A stretch of DNA of 64,000 bases from Cryptomeria japonica (GCF_030272615.1 NC_081415.1:104524796-104588795); one strand, 5' to 3'. Shown: positions 19,733-33,000, counted from the first letter of the stretch. Numbers and translations: made by a program. The notes: a model not told the origin generated them from the sequence alone.

Positions 19733-21115
19733 AGTACCTGAAATAGAAAATTATTATCTCTTTCTCCTAGGTCTTTTGGGAAACCTCAAAACACAGTAAT
19801 GAAACAAGACAAAGGAAAAGAAATAGTCAGATACTCAGATTCATGCTCTTTCATTAGGTGGGGATATTTACAAGAAGAATCTCTGAATGAAGATGTCAAT
19901 CACTGGATATATAGAGAGGAAGATGACATGACAATACCCAAGTTATCTTTAGATCAGTATGGAAATGGATTCAAGATGCTACAAAAAATGGGTATGATGG
20001 TACCACATGCTTGGGATTACAAAAGAAAGGAATATTAGAACCCATTGTACCAAATGACAATCCAAAGAATCAAGGGTTAGGATATAAACATGTACCTAGT
20101 ATAACGGAAGCAAGACAATGTACACTAGATATACTAAACAGGCCAAGGCTACCGTCAGAGCACATATCTCAAAGTCAGTTGTCAACACGAGTGTTTCCCT
20201 CTTCATCTCAAACAAGCAAGAAAGTACCAACATCGCCTAGTACGGAATCAGACGAAAAAGATATGAGACAACTTCTACAAGAACCTAGCACTGATTCACC
20301 CAGCAATACAGTATCTGAAACATCCACACAAGCAAATGTGGTAACAGACATAGGCTTAGCACCAATAAATGAGCCTAATCCTTGGTTATTGTCAATACTT
20401 TTGCTAAGGGAAACAACTCAAGCTCAACCCAAGGAATCAGACGAAGAAAGATTACAACGACTTATACTAGGTTTAAGAAGGGTGACCCCCATACAAAGGA
20501 GGCCTACCAATCTACAACAAAATCATATGCAAGAACAAGAGGAGATAAGTGATACAACCTCAGAAGTTGAAACATACATAGAAAGAGATAGATTCTCATG
20601 CCTATGAATTCCTATCTGATCATGATTCTATCCCATGAACAATTGACATGATAAGGTATCACAAATCACCTATAGATAATGAAAATATACCAAGTCGCTC
20701 AAATAACCAGGTATGTATGTTATCAAAATCTATTACAATAGAAGGGAGTAATGAATTACCACTTGTACACTCACATTTGATTGATTGGGGATGAGAAGGA
20801 AAACTAACTCTAGATTGGTTTGAGAACGATGAAGCTATTGCAGAATTCCTTGGTGTCAGAGAAGGATTTCCACAAGGTTGTCATAAGGCAGGATTTGCTA
20901 TAGACCTGGATAGAATAGCATACTTTGGAGAAGCAAGTGCCTCTATAACAGAAGATATGGATCAAAGTAATCACAATGGCAGGAGTGAGTTAGACAACCT
21001 CCCTATTGAAAAAGAGAATTCAGCATTACTCATGGAAGAAACTAAAGAAGTAAATATAGTAGAAGGAGAAGTTGTACATAATATCCATTTAGTAAAATCA
21101 TTTAACCAGGAAGAA
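19733..21115 (+). pseudogene. E1 linker with G-patch-like segment
   Basis: Between protease and RT lies an acidic linker (19799-20038) and, after a frameshift, a G-patch-like stretch (around 19980-20090; LQKKG and NQGLGYKH line up with the clearer N2 G-patch at 50560-50660). G-patch domains bind RNA and activate helicases. A Ser/Thr/Glu-rich region follows to 20607, then LIDWG and LDWFENDEAIAEFLG (20780-20860), conserved in N2 as LIDWG. Several stops; pseudogene. Confidence 0.55.
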
Positions 21116-21936
21116 AAGGATAAATTCATATAGTTTTTCAAACAACACCCTATCAATTTTGCTTGGTCCTATGCTGATATGTCAGGCTTAGATCCAGAAT
21201 TGGTGTTACATCATTTACCATTTCTACTAGGAATTAAACCATACAAACAAAAGCTAAGAAAAATGCATCCACGAATTGCATTACTGGTCAAAATAGAACT
21301 CCAAAAGTTGTTGGATGTGGGCTTCATTTGATCTATTGACTATGCAGAATGGATATCCAATCTGGTACATGTGACTAAGCCCACTGGGGGCATAAGAATC
21401 TGTACTGACTTCCGAGATCTAAAAAAAGCATGTCCTAAGGATGATTTCCCATTACCCAACATAGACATGATAGTTGACTTAACTACTAGGAATGAAATGC
21501 TTTCATTAATGGATGGCTTCTCGGGATACAACCAAATCAGGATTATACCAAAAGATCAACACAAGATGGCATTTACCTGTCCATGATACTATTTCATGAC
21601 ATGATCCACAATATCATGGAAGATTATGTGGACGATCTACTGGCTAAATCACAAACAAGAGAAGGTCATCTCGAAGTCCTTGAAAAGATATTTGATCGAT
21701 TAGAGCAGTACAATGTCAGGATAAACCTAAAAAAGTGTGTGTTTGGTGTAACAATAGGCAAACTTTTAGGGTTTACTGTGTCTAACAGAGGAATTGAAGT
21801 AGATCTTGCAAAGGTCAAAGAAATCATGGATATGCAACCTCCATCAACACTTAAGCAGTTAAGAGGGTTACATGGAAGACTACAGTCCATAAGGAGTTTC
21901 ATAGCACAACTAGCAGATAAATGTCGTCCATTCTAG
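21116..21936 (+). pseudogene. pol: E1 reverse transcriptase, internally deleted
   Basis: RT copies the RNA into DNA. Visible in order: a pre-RT segment, the finger region (TKPTGGIRICTDFRDLKKAC), motif A (LMDGFSGYNQI), then after a frameshift the catalytic YVDD box (MEDYVDDLLAKS near 21625) and the thumb-side LKKCVFGVTIGKLLGF. The segment between AFTCP (about 21580) and the FHDMIHN stretch is too short: the part that normally holds motif B is absent. In-frame stops occur near 21132 and 21328. Not functional. Confidence 0.85.
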
Positions 21937-22490
21937 TATTTACTCAGAAAAGGAGTTACCTTCAAATGGACATTGGGCAGAATAGTACCAAGAAGCTTTC
22001 CAAGCTTTAAAAGATTATCTTATGAATACTCCAGTGTTAGTTCCACCTACTCTAGGAAAACCTCTATTACTATATATCAGCAACAAACTCATCTTTAGGA
22101 GCCTTGTTGGCACAGCATGATGATCAAGGAAAGGAAAGAGAAATCTACTATATAAGTAAAACCTTAATTGGATATGAGCTTAATTACACTCCTATAGAAC
22201 GAGCATATCTAGCAATGATTTTCGCATCTCTGAAACTTAGACATTATATGTTGAGTCACAAAGTACAACTCATCGCATGCTTTGATCCACTCAAATATTT
22301 GTTAAGCAAAGCAACATTGATTGGAAGATTGGCTAAGTGGGTCATAATTTAAAGTGAGTTTGATATAGAGTATGTGGACAGAAAGGCAATCAAAGGGCTG
22401 ATTATAGTAGATCAGTTAGCAAAGGCTCCTTTACAAGATAGTCACCCGCTACTACTAGACTTTCCTGATGAATCTGTGTTTACATTGACA
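21937..22490 (+). pseudogene. pol: E1 first RNase H domain (Ty3 type)
   Basis: After the RT, a frameshifted stretch leads into YYISKTLIGYELNYTPIE and LKLRHYMLSHKVQLIACFDPLKYLL, the C-terminal half of the Ty3-type RNase H, then a connection segment (LAKAPLQDSHPLLLDF) with one TAA at about 22350. RNase H removes RNA from the RNA/DNA hybrid. The N-terminal aspartate region lies in broken frames. Confidence 0.7.
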
Positions 22491-22890
22491 GCATCTACCA
22501 TGTGGAAATTACAATTTGATGGGTCCTATACAAATCATGGAGCTGGAGCTGGGATTATTTTCATCATCCCTCAAAGTGATTCTATCCCTAAGTCATTCAG
22601 AATAAATTTTCCATGTACGAACAATATAGTTGAATATGAAGCTCTCGCCATAGGACTTTGTACCATTGTACAGTGGAGGATAAAAAAATTACAAGTCTAC
22701 GGTGACTCACAACTGATTGTAAATCAATTCAATGATGACTATAACACAAAAGATGATAAACTGCTACCTTATAAACAAATGGTAGAAGATTACAAAGAAC
22801 ATTTCAGTAACATCACTTTTGAACAGATTCCAAGGATGGAGAACAAGGCAGCCGACGCCATGGCTACAGTAGGGTCTCTACTAAATATGC
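22491..22890 (+). pseudogene. pol: E1 second (archaeal-type) RNase H domain
   Basis: A second RNase H follows the first, the hallmark of the Tat lineage of plant Ty3/gypsy elements. The catalytic acids are visible in order: D in QFDGSYTNHGAGAG, E in NNIVEYEALAIGL, D in QVYGDSQLIVNQF and D in NKAADAMATVGS. The frame is open through this domain and onward to 23354, so this is the best-preserved part of E1 pol. In N2 only the last quarter of this domain survives. Confidence 0.85.
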
Positions 22891-24252
22891 CTAATAATGA
22901 AACTCAGTTTGAGTTTATTGTAGAACAATTGATGATATCGGCATATGAGATTCCCTCATCAGAATATGTATGTGCAATTGTGGGTCCTGAATCCCCATGG
23001 TATAATGAGATATATGCATACTTACATACTCAGTATATGTCTCCTGATTTGTCTAGAAATCAAAAGAAAACTCTTATTCGTCAGGCATCCAGACACACTA
23101 TTATTGCTGACACATTGTATAGAAAGGGCTTTGATGGAACCCTTCTCCAATGTCTTGATGAAAGAGAAGCACAACTTGCCCTAAAGGAGGTACATGATGG
23201 AATTTGTGGGGTGCATCAAAGTGGCCCACCACTATCAAATAAATTGTTAAGAACAAGATACTATTGGCCAACTATGGAAAACGATGTCAATAAATATGTA
23301 CAAAAATATAAACAATGTCAAATGCATGGAGACATCATTCATGCACCAGCATAGGATCTTCAACCTATTACATCACCATGGCCATTTTCACAATGGGGGT
23401 TAGATCTAGTTGATAGAGTCAATCCTACTTCTTCCAATGGCCACAAATTCATCTTAACAACTACTGAGTATTTTACTAAATGGGTCGAGGCAATTCCTCT
23501 TACACCACTAGTAAGCAAATAGAAAAATTCATGCTTAATTGCATTATCTGTCGGTGCAGGATTCCAATGTCCATAGTGACAGACAATGGACGTCCATTCA
23601 AAAATCAAGAAATGAGAGAATTGTGTGAAAAAATTCAAATACAGCAGAGATTTGCAACACCATATTATCTGCAAAGCAATGGACAAGCACAGGCAACAAA
23701 CAATACAATATTGAAGATCTTAAAGAAAGTTGTCACTGATGTAGGATGGGACAGGGATCTCCAGTTAAATCTTTCTCTTTGGGCTTACACTAGAACAGGA
23801 GTACACACCCCTACAGGAGAAACACCATATTCCTTGGTCTATGGTACAAAAGCAATACTACCTATTGAAATAGAACTACTATCTTTCAAAGTCTCTTTAA
23901 AAAACATCATATCAGAGGAAGACTATCAAATTGCAAGATTACAAGAGCTGGAAACACTCGATGAAAAAGACAAATAGCTTTAAATCATTTGCAAGGTTAC
24001 CATAATAGATTGAGAAGGAGTTACAATAAACAAGTACACGGAAGAAATTTTGAAGTGGGAGATCTAGTTCTCAAGGAGAACCAAATGAACCTAGCAGAAT
24101 GAGAAAATCCAAGGAAGTTTGAACCTAACTGACTAGGTCCTTTTATCATATCAAAAGTTATAGAAAATGGAGCATACAATTTGGCTACCATGGAGGGAGA
24201 TCCACTCCCTGACCCTATGAACAGCATGCACCTTAAACAATATTATATCTAA
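22891..24252 (+). pseudogene. pol: E1 integrase, catalytic glutamate lost
   Basis: Integrase inserts the DNA copy. The zinc-binding H-H-C-C module lies at 23180-23330 (VHDGICGVH, then YKQCQMHG with the first Cys position altered). The core has the first Asp in QWGLDLVD, the second in VTDNGRPF, and NGQAQATNN where N2 has NGQAEASNK, so the catalytic Glu is Gln here. A TAG at 23352, a frameshift near 23500, and stops near 24098 and 24130 break it. The C-terminal domain (FEVGDLVLKENQ) ends LKQYYI at 24252 with no chromodomain. Confidence 0.85.
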
Positions 24253-26899
24253 GGGCTGGATTAGTTTAGGTTTTACTTTCCGCATTGCATATCATTTTTC
24301 TTCAAAGCACTGCATCGCATATAGTTTCTTTTTCAAGTGCATCGCATTCACAAATTTCTTGCATTAGCATATAGAAACATCAATAAAACAAGGCAACTGC
24401 CCAAGTTTATCATCTGTTTGCATTCAAGAGAAAGAAGGGTCATCTCCTTTCTTAGATATTCGAACATGAAGTCTTTGAGGTCCTAAGGTCATTCATTTTC
24501 AATAGTACCCTATGAGGACGCTTTACTTATGGTTGGGTAGTGATTTCATTATTTGAGACTTGTTAACCCAAAATCTATCGATTGATATATCTCAAACACA
24601 TTAACAAAATCTCTAATTCATTCTAGACACCTAGTTGATCATATGACTAGTGAAAAGTCTAAAATTCTACTTCGATGCCGCTATAATTGTCACACCCAAG
24701 TAAGTTTCATTACTTACAAGTCAAGGCAAGAAAATAAAAAGGAAAAGTGTTATGCCAAATATTCATCTCAAGGCAAAAGAGCAATTATATATAACTGAAA
24801 TATCACGCGTACAAAGTGCGACAAAAATCTTGACTATGGGAACATGCGAGTAACTCCATCAGGGCAATGGACACCTGCTGGTAATGGAGCAATATTTGAG
24901 AAATTGCAGTCTATAACCTCATCAGAGCTCTAAAATCTTGTTGGCAGCGAAGCTCTATTCGGGATGCTTTTAAAGTTAGGATAATCCACATAGCTAGTCA
25001 TATAGGATGCTAAGGATCTTTAGTGAACACAATAGCAGGAATTAACTCATTTGCACACACATGGGCAATAGAAGATCAAAGTTTCAAGAACCAATGGGGA
25101 ATTTCTCCGCATCTCCATTTGTAAATCCTAGTCACTAGGTGTGTTAATTTGGATATTCCAAGGGACCTTAAGGATCGATTGATCGCTTATCTATGAAATT
25201 TTTTGTACCTATAACTCAATTGGTGTATTACAACATGCTAAACAAGCATGGTCATCCTTGTTCGAATAGGAAATGAATTTTCATCATGCATATTGCATTA
25301 ACATAGGTCATGTCAAAAAATTCATTGTCCCCACATGCATTCTACAGATCATTATGTCATATAGGTTTGCACACTGGAGGCATAACTGAAAAAATCATAA
25401 AAATAATAAAAAGTCCTGAAAAAATCCTAAAAATCATATAAAGTCCTGAAAAAATCCTAAAAACCATATACGATCCTGGAAAAATCCAAAAGCAATGGAA
25501 AACATAAAATCCAAAAAACATTGGAAACTCTTTCAAAAATCCATGAACAATGGAAAACATAAAATCCAAAAACATTGAAAAATCCTTCAAAAATCCAAAA
25601 AATCATAAAAAGACCTAAAAAAATACCAAAAAACATTGAAAAGAAGAAAATACCAAAAACATCCATATATGACCCTGAAAAATTCAAAAACATCCATATA
25701 ATGTCAGGAAAAAATCAACCAAAAACATTCAAATATCAAAAAACAATCAAAAATCTATCAAAAAACTTGCAATAAATTGTCTCGCAAGAATTAAATACCC
25801 TAGCAGATATCCAGCAAACGCTTCGCATAAAGTTAACAAAGGATATGACTACCGAGTCAAACATCTGCAATCAACTGATCAAATTGTCTCACCAATCATA
25901 TCATATCCATATCAAGTGATCATTATCTTGTCTTAAATAGAAGAGGATACACTCGAAATCAGACAGGTCAGTTTTAAACGGAGTCCGCAACTTTCTGAGA
26001 TCGGACATTATCAACCATCACATCAAGCAACTAAGAACGAAGGCACAAGGTCAATATAGCTGCTGAATTTTGTCCATGTCAGTCTTTATCTTTTATCATT
26101 TGGCGACAGGTCATGTTCCTATGCTACTCAAGGATGTCCACGAGTGAGTAGAGGAGCCATGATGGGCATCATATTTTTCTTTGTTTGTTGTTTGTGGTGT
26201 GAACCGATGAAGTTCTAGGGAAATTTCTCTAGTGGGTGTCTGTGATAGGAGCATTCAGCTAGTGAATGCCACACATACCTCGACCCCTAGTGTATTTCCC
26301 AGAATGGAGGTGTTCACTCCTTGTCTGCTACGTGTTTGTTTCTTCAATGAGATATCTTTACATCTTGGTTCCTTATACCCTGATGTGCTAAGCTTCATTG
26401 TTCAATAATAAGGCTTAATGATAAATATATATTGCACAATAAATAATGACACAAGTTCGTGAATCATTCATTCTCATTCTCATCTCATCTGTTTATTGAT
26501 AGTTTGCTGATTTCTCATCTTATTTCTAAATCATTTGCTTTTCTAACATTATTCTTTCATCAATCTCTTATTTCTTTCATCTTACTAGCATTTCTTCAAG
26601 ATACATCTGAGTTAAAAGAATATTCTGGCATTATCATACAAAAACAAAAATTGTGCATCCATATAGTTTAAATTGCATCCATATAGTTTTAGGTTGCATT
26701 CATCTAGTTTAAATTACATTTAATAACCATTGCACTCATAAGCATCATATAACATACATGGAAAACAAGGCATAATAGATCGCCGCCAAAAAACTACATA
26801 GCATATATATATAACTCAAAAATGATAATGTGTCCGAATACAATAATCATAAACAAGCCCGAAGTCTCAGATAACATGATCTAAATGTCTCAACCGACA
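24253..26899 (+). other. E1 region between pol and the antisense PMD gene
   Basis: About 2.6 kb with no supported gene on either strand. Bases 25380-25775 form an A-rich low-complexity stretch built on AAAAATCC and ACATAAAATCC words; its apparent hydrophobic minus-strand frames are composition artefacts. The rest is unremarkable non-coding sequence. Confidence 0.6.
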
Positions 26900-28842
26900 C
26901 TTCCTCTGTCAACAGGTGGATCCTAACCCAGGATGTTGAGGAGGACCCATGACTCGTCCACTGCTAGTTCATCGAGAGGTAGATCAACTCGATCTTCTCC
27001 CCATAAAGGCACTAAAACTACGCTCCCTCTGACCCTCAAGAATAGCTCTCTCATAAGTCTGTCAATAATAAATAGCCTCCTGTGTTGCAGCAAAATATCT
27101 ATCTGACTGGCTACGTGCCTCTGTCACCAGTCCAAATAACTGATCATATGCATCCATGGTGATCTGAGCTCTCCTAACCGCCTCATATCTCTCCCTCTGG
27201 AGACGATCTCTCTCAATCTCTAGTGCACCGTAGTCTTTGTGTTATGCCTCTCGCTCCACATCTTGTCTGGTGACCTCCTCCTCTAAACTCTAAATACACG
27301 CTCTGAGAATCTGCGGATCATCCTCATCTCCATCACCACCCTATCCTCTTCCCCCCTCTGCAGCAGGCACACCCTCTAGTTCTGGCATATCATCATCATC
27401 CCCATCCTCACTGCTCGATGACTCTGAAGAATCATCATCATCCCCATTTCTCATAGACTCTATGTCTCCACCAATGTCTACATCCTCATCTCCTCCACCC
27501 TCCTCTCCTCCTCCTCCTTCCTCTCCCTTGTCATCTCCCCTCCTCTCCCCCATGTCGATCCTCAATCGTTGTCTAAGATGGTGTATATGTTGCACTGTGA
27601 TTGGAACAGTTGGATCAGTCAGTGGAATAGGCCTATGTATGGCCCACCATGCATCATACTCAAGAGTAGTCCCTGGATTTGTTGCACCTACACTCCAACC
27701 CCACTGTAATTCCTGAAGAGCATCAAACTCGGCAGCTGCCACATGTGGTTGTATGCATACACCCCAATCAGAAACCTCATGAGAAACACGAGCAAAGTAC
27801 ATTGTAACAACAGGTGTCACATGTATCTCTCGAAACTATCTGAGTACCCATCCTGGAAGAGACATCTCAATAATCATCTTCGTCTCAATGGTCCTCCCAA
27901 TAAGATATATTTGTTGTCTACAGAAAGGCAAGTGATGTGCATCATCTGCCCAACTGGGGCATTCTAAGTATGGTGTCCAAATGAAATGCTGCAAGATATC
28001 AAGTTGATGTCGCCAGTACAAGGTGTTACTCGAACCCCTGTGTCTAGTACCATGTGTGTATTTATACACATAGGGCTCATCGAGCTGCAAGTCAAGATGA
28101 ATAACTAGTCTCGAGATAGAAATGTGCTCCCATGCCCAAGTCTGGAGCAATGTCACACCACAACTGATCGATCGATATCCTAGGTATACAATGTCATGCA
28201 TCTGATAATAAACCATGGCTAAAAGACAAGGACCCCAAGCATATACTCGACGATGAAAAATCATATCATGGAGCACTCTGCCCCATCCAACTGGAAAGCC
28301 ATGACCTCGTCTGTCAGGAATCAACAAACCACCTATGATACTACACAATACTATAGTAAGATCATCATAGTCCAAGCGAGCCCAAGGGATATCATAATGA
28401 CCATTGATATGTAAATCCTGCTCCTCACACTCAAAAAGGGCACAAAGTCCAGCAACGCCATCGTCATGATCATATACAACTCTCGCACCATGAATGGGAA
28501 TATGTAGTATACGCCAAACATCCTCTAAGGTAATGGATACCTCACCAGTAGGAAGATGGAAGGAACATGTCTCGGAATGCCACCACTCTACTAACATTGT
28601 AATCAAGGCCCTATTGGCCGTAACCTCTAGCAAATTTAAAACATGATATAAACCTAGATGTCAGATATGTGCAATCTCCTCATCAAGTAAATCGGCTCAA
28701 AGATCAAGTCCATTGGGTCTGCTCTGTTGGCAGTATAACACTCCAATATTCTTCTGCACAGAGAAAATATTGAAAATGTCAGATATCGGATAACGCGATT
28801 ACAAAAAATTATCAAACGCGTGACAAAAAATTCAGTTACCAA
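26900..28842 (-). pseudogene. Antisense plant mobile domain (PMD) protein gene inside E1
   Basis: Reading leftward, the N-terminal part (28842-28654; DPMDLIFEPIYLMRRL) is one frame off the main body. The body from 28633 has ANRALITMLVEWWHSETCSF, HLPTGEVSITLEDVWRILHIP and GVTLLQTWAWEHI, the hallmark pattern of PMD (aminotransferase-like, MAIN/MAIL-type) proteins. A single TAG at 27836-27838 separates it from an in-frame tail with a strongly acidic Asp/Glu/Ser/Gly stretch (27600-27350), then a coiled-coil-like charged region (RDRLQRERYEAVRR) to about 27050, with more stops. PMD proteins are nuclear factors linked to gene and transposon silencing, and transposons are known to carry PMD genes. 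Here it lies between pol and the 3' LTR, opposite to pol. With one stop and one frameshift it is less damaged than E1 gag-pol. Confidence 0.8.
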
Positions 28843-29065
28843 CGAATGCGTGAAGTTAAATACTTATGTGTGACATTTAACACCATTGCGATACAATTAA
28901 TGCTTATGTGTAACAATTGCAACAAATGCATAGCATTTACAACTAATGCGTGAACAGATAAGCAAATGCGTCATACTCAGCAGCTATGTGTGACACTTAA
29001 GCTTTTATGGTACATTTAGAGCATTTATGTGACACTTAATACTAATGTGTTAAAACCAACAAGCG
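28790..29065 (-). repeat. TCACGCATT-motif array upstream of the PMD gene
   Basis: About nine copies of a ~25-base degenerate unit (plus strand AATGCGTGAMATTTA; minus strand TCACGCATT), located 5' of the PMD frame. The same motif is repeated in the E1 leader in the sense orientation (4213-4890). Confidence 0.6.
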
Positions 29066-29603
29066 TATGCGTGAAGAATAAAAATTAGCTCTTGGGAAAA
29101 AAAATTGAAAAAATTACAAAAACAGGCCAAAAATCAGGCAAAAATTTGGAAAAATACCATGCAGCCAGTCTCCAGAGGTCTCTGATAAGAACGTACTCTG
29201 TTAGACAAGTGTACTCGTGCCCTATAGCCAGTCATGATGATCAAATACTCACAGGAAAGAAAAAAACTCGCAAGGATCTCCAAGAACTCACCACAATGCA
29301 AATGAGCAAATGAAAAGCTAAAATCTCTATTTATAGCTCAAAATTAGGGTTTTTTCCCACTCCAACACCCGTGGTCCCCGTCAACTTCAAACAACTTTTA
29401 GGCTACTCAAATGATCTTGAAAATGCATGAAACTTCACACAATTGCTCATTATACTGATATCGGAAATATGGTCTCAATTTTTTAATTTTTCAACCACCT
29501 TTTCCAAGGGGGCATATTTACACTATACAATGGTACCAAGGCATACTGGGGCAGAATGTTTTTCATTTTCTTTGAAACAACGTCATTCTAACTTTGTCTT
29601 AAA
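29066..29603 (+). other. E1 3' terminal non-coding region
   Basis: Non-coding. It holds AAGGGGGCATA (29506), TGGGGCAG (29547) and a hairpin abutting the polypurine tract (CTTTGA 29570-29575 with TTAAAG 29599-29604, including a G-T pair, plus ACAA 29577-29580 with TTGT 29594-29597). Confidence 0.6.
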
Positions 29604-29613
29604 GAGGGGCAAA
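29604..29613 (+). promoter_or_regulatory. Polypurine tract of E1
   Basis: GAGGGGCAAA immediately precedes the LTR start TGTAGACACC at 29614; same sequence as in A, N1 and N2. Confidence 0.85.
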
Positions 29614-29892
29614 TGTAGACACCTAAAAATGTCTCATTGATCATGTACTAATTATTTGTCTAATTGATTAAATAATTCTTTAATTATTTAATTAAGTTGA
29701 TTAATCTTATTCTTTTAATTTCATATTTCCTCATCATCTTACTGATTGATTCCATTTCCAATTCTGTCATTATTTAATCAATTTAACCATTTTTCTAATG
29801 TTAATTAAATATTTATTATTTAATTAATTCTGATTAATTCTCCAATTTAAATAATCTTTATTATTTAAATAAACTCATTCTCAATTTCTATT

Positions 29893-29910
29893 TCTAGTCA
29901 TTTAATCATT
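29893..29910 (+). repeat. LINE target-site duplication (left copy)
   Basis: TCTAGTCATTTAATCATT is repeated exactly at 36144-36161 on the other side of the LINE (17-18 bases). A duplication of this length is typical of target-primed reverse transcription. Confidence 0.95.
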
Positions 29911-30015
29911 TTTTTTGAATAAAAGGGTAAAAACTTTATTGAAAATTAGAAAGATGCATTACACAGAAAGGCAGATCCCCAAGGCCCCAGTGAAAACAAC
30001 CAATCCAACCACAAA

Positions 30016-33000
30016 TCAACCAGCTTCATTACCATCCATGTCCTTAGTGAAAATCTTCTGCAATTCCTGACAATAGTCCCCAGAGAGATGCTCCCAACCT
30101 TCCACTTTCCAATCACTATCATGATCTGAGGCCCACTTGGCCAAACAATCCGCCCCTCCATTCCATTCACGAGGAATATGGATGAAGGACACCTGCTCCA
30201 TTAAGGAGCTAATTTGGAGAATCTATTGAACAATCCCTACCAATTGCCACTGAATCCCACTCACCTTCTGCTCAGACAACAAATTAACAACAATTTGTGA
30301 ATCCGATTCACAAATCACCTTCCTACAACCCAATGCCAAAGCCCTCTCCAGTGCATAAAGAATCGCTAAACCCTCCATAAGATTATTAGACTGCCATCCT
30401 TTATGCACCAAGAAAAAGAAAACAACCTCTCCCCTGTTGTTCCTACCAACACCCCCTATTCCAGCAGGGCTTGGGTTACCCCTAGATGAACCATCAGTGT
30501 TAATCTTGATAAACTCATCCTGAGGGGGTATCCACCTTCCCACCCTTTGCACCTTCTTAATAGCCCGTCTATCTCTTTGGACACAAGCAGAGGTCAGAGA
30601 TAGCTCCTACAATCCAAGCCTACTCACAATATCTACCTCATCTCTACACAGTGGGAAGTTCACCTCACACTTAGCTTCCACTGTCTCCTAAATCATAACA
30701 GTGATCCTATTCCAAACTTGTTGAGCAAACAATTTGGCCTCACGGAAAATCCTCTTGTTCCTTTCGAGCCAGATCTGCCACAGAATGAAAATGGGCCCAA
30801 TATACTAGACAGTCTGGATGAAGGAGGACGGAATAGGAGGTCTGCCCAAACTGCTCCAAAATTCCACCAGAGAATCAGCATGGACACAAGGATGCTTCCA
30901 CACCCCCCACCAATAGTGCCAGATAAGCATAGAGAATGGGCATCTAAAGAATAGATGAGAGGAATCTTCCTCTCCGTTACCACATAGAACACAGATAGAA
31001 GGCCCCAAGAATCCCCGCTTGTGGATATTGTCCCATGTAAGACATCTATTCCAAGCCAAAGTCCAAACAAAGCAGTTACACTTCGCCCAAGAAGCATTAT
31101 TCCACACCTATTTCCACCAATTCACTTCCCTTCCCTCGAGTCTTCGACTCATCAATTCCCAGTAATCACTAGCCACAGAAAAGACACCCTTAGGATTTGG
31201 GGACCAAGCCAGCCCATCCCTACCCTTAAGAGAGCTATAGTGTCTATTCGCCAAAATGCCCTGCAGCTCAGCACATTCTTCCTCCATCCCAACCACCGGC
31301 CACTCATTAGGATTCTTCCATCGCTCCAAATCTAGCTGACCGTACCTATAGACAACCTTAAAATCACTCACCCTTGACCATCCCACGTCCAAAAACCTTT
31401 GGCCCAGGTTTCCAAGGTTAGGAAACTGATCAAGGATGGGCGGGTATCCATCCCAAGAGTCCTTCCAGAAAAGGAACTCTTCCCCCCTTCTGCAAATCCA
31501 AAAAAGCCATGCCTTAATGAGAGAAGCCCCCCTCTTAAGCGTGTTCCAGATCGATGAGCCCTTTCCTTCAAGCGGATATCTAGGGATTTCCTCCAACGGG
31601 ATCCTCTGCATATATTTGCCAGCCAAAATCCTAGCCCAACCTTGATCCTGCTCAACACACCACCTCCAGTACAGTTTAGCTGCAAGAGCCTCCCCAAAAA
31701 GAATAGACTGCCTTAGCCCGAGCCCCCCTGACTACTTTGGGCTACACACCAGGTCCCAATTGACCAGACTCCACTTGGAAGAGGAGAGATTTCCTGCCCA
31801 TAAGAACTGCCTAGCCAGAGAGTCCAAGTCCTTCAAGAACCACTTAGGTGCCACCTGAAGCATACATCGGTAGGTCGGCAGAGCCTGAACCACCGACTGA
31901 ATCAGTTGAACCCTCCCCGCAAAGGATAACCATCTATGGGTCCAGTGATCAACCTTCGATCGGAATTTATCCAAGATCCCCTACCACGACTCCCTAGCAG
32001 GGTTGCTAGGAGAGATAGGAATTCCTAAATAGGTCAAGGGCAAGGAGCCAATTTGGAATCTCAGAATAAAAGCAATCCTCCTTTGGATATCTTCCGGAGT
32101 TTTGAAAAAGAGGATAGAAGACTTATCCTCATTAATCAATTGGCCAGACGCCGCAAGATATACATCCAGGACCTTTCATAAATTAGAAGCTTCATTGATC
32201 CAAGCTAGCCCCATAAGGGTTGTATCATCCACAAACTGCAAGTGAGACTGCGGCTACAGGTCATTACCCCAATTCCAACCTTGAATATTACCCAGGCCCA
32301 CATTATGCTTAATCAGCCTCCCCAGACCCTCAGCAAGAGAATGAATAAATAAGGAGAGAGGGGATCCCCCTGGCGGAGACCCCGTGAAGCCCCAAACAGC
32401 TCAGTATGGTCCCCATTGATAAGCACCGAGAAAGAGGTGGACGCAACACAACTCATCACCCACTAGATCCACTCATCAGCAAAATCAAAAGCCCTAAGGA
32501 TCTTTTGAAGGAAGGACCACCGAACTCTATCATATGCCTTCGCCATATCCAACTTGATAAACATAGCCTTTTCCTTGGAGGTTGCCATAGAGTGAATGGT
32601 CTCCATAGCAATGACCACCCCATCTAGAATTTGGCAGCCTTCCAAACCCACTTTGCTCCTCCGAAATAATACTCCCTAGGCACTTCTTCAATCTATCTGC
32701 TAACAGTTTGGAGATGATCTTATAAATCACATTGCAGAGAGAGATGGGGCGGAATTGGCCTAACCGATCGGCCCCATCACACTTGGGAATTAGAGCAATG
32801 AAGGTCGCATTCAAAGCCCTAAGCATCTACTTATTTCTCTAGGATTCCTAGACAACATCCAATAAATCAAGCTTAATAATATCCTAGAACTCTTGAAAGA
32901 ACTCAATCAAGAACCCATCCGGTCCAGGAGCCTTCCCTTTCCTCATATGGAAGACAATCCTCTCAAGTTCTTCCATCAAGATAGGACGCAGAAGTTGCTC

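Noticed and set aside
27462-27716. Pro/Ser-rich plus-strand ORF
   Set aside because: It is the shadow of the acidic Asp/Glu/Gly tail of the minus-strand PMD frame.
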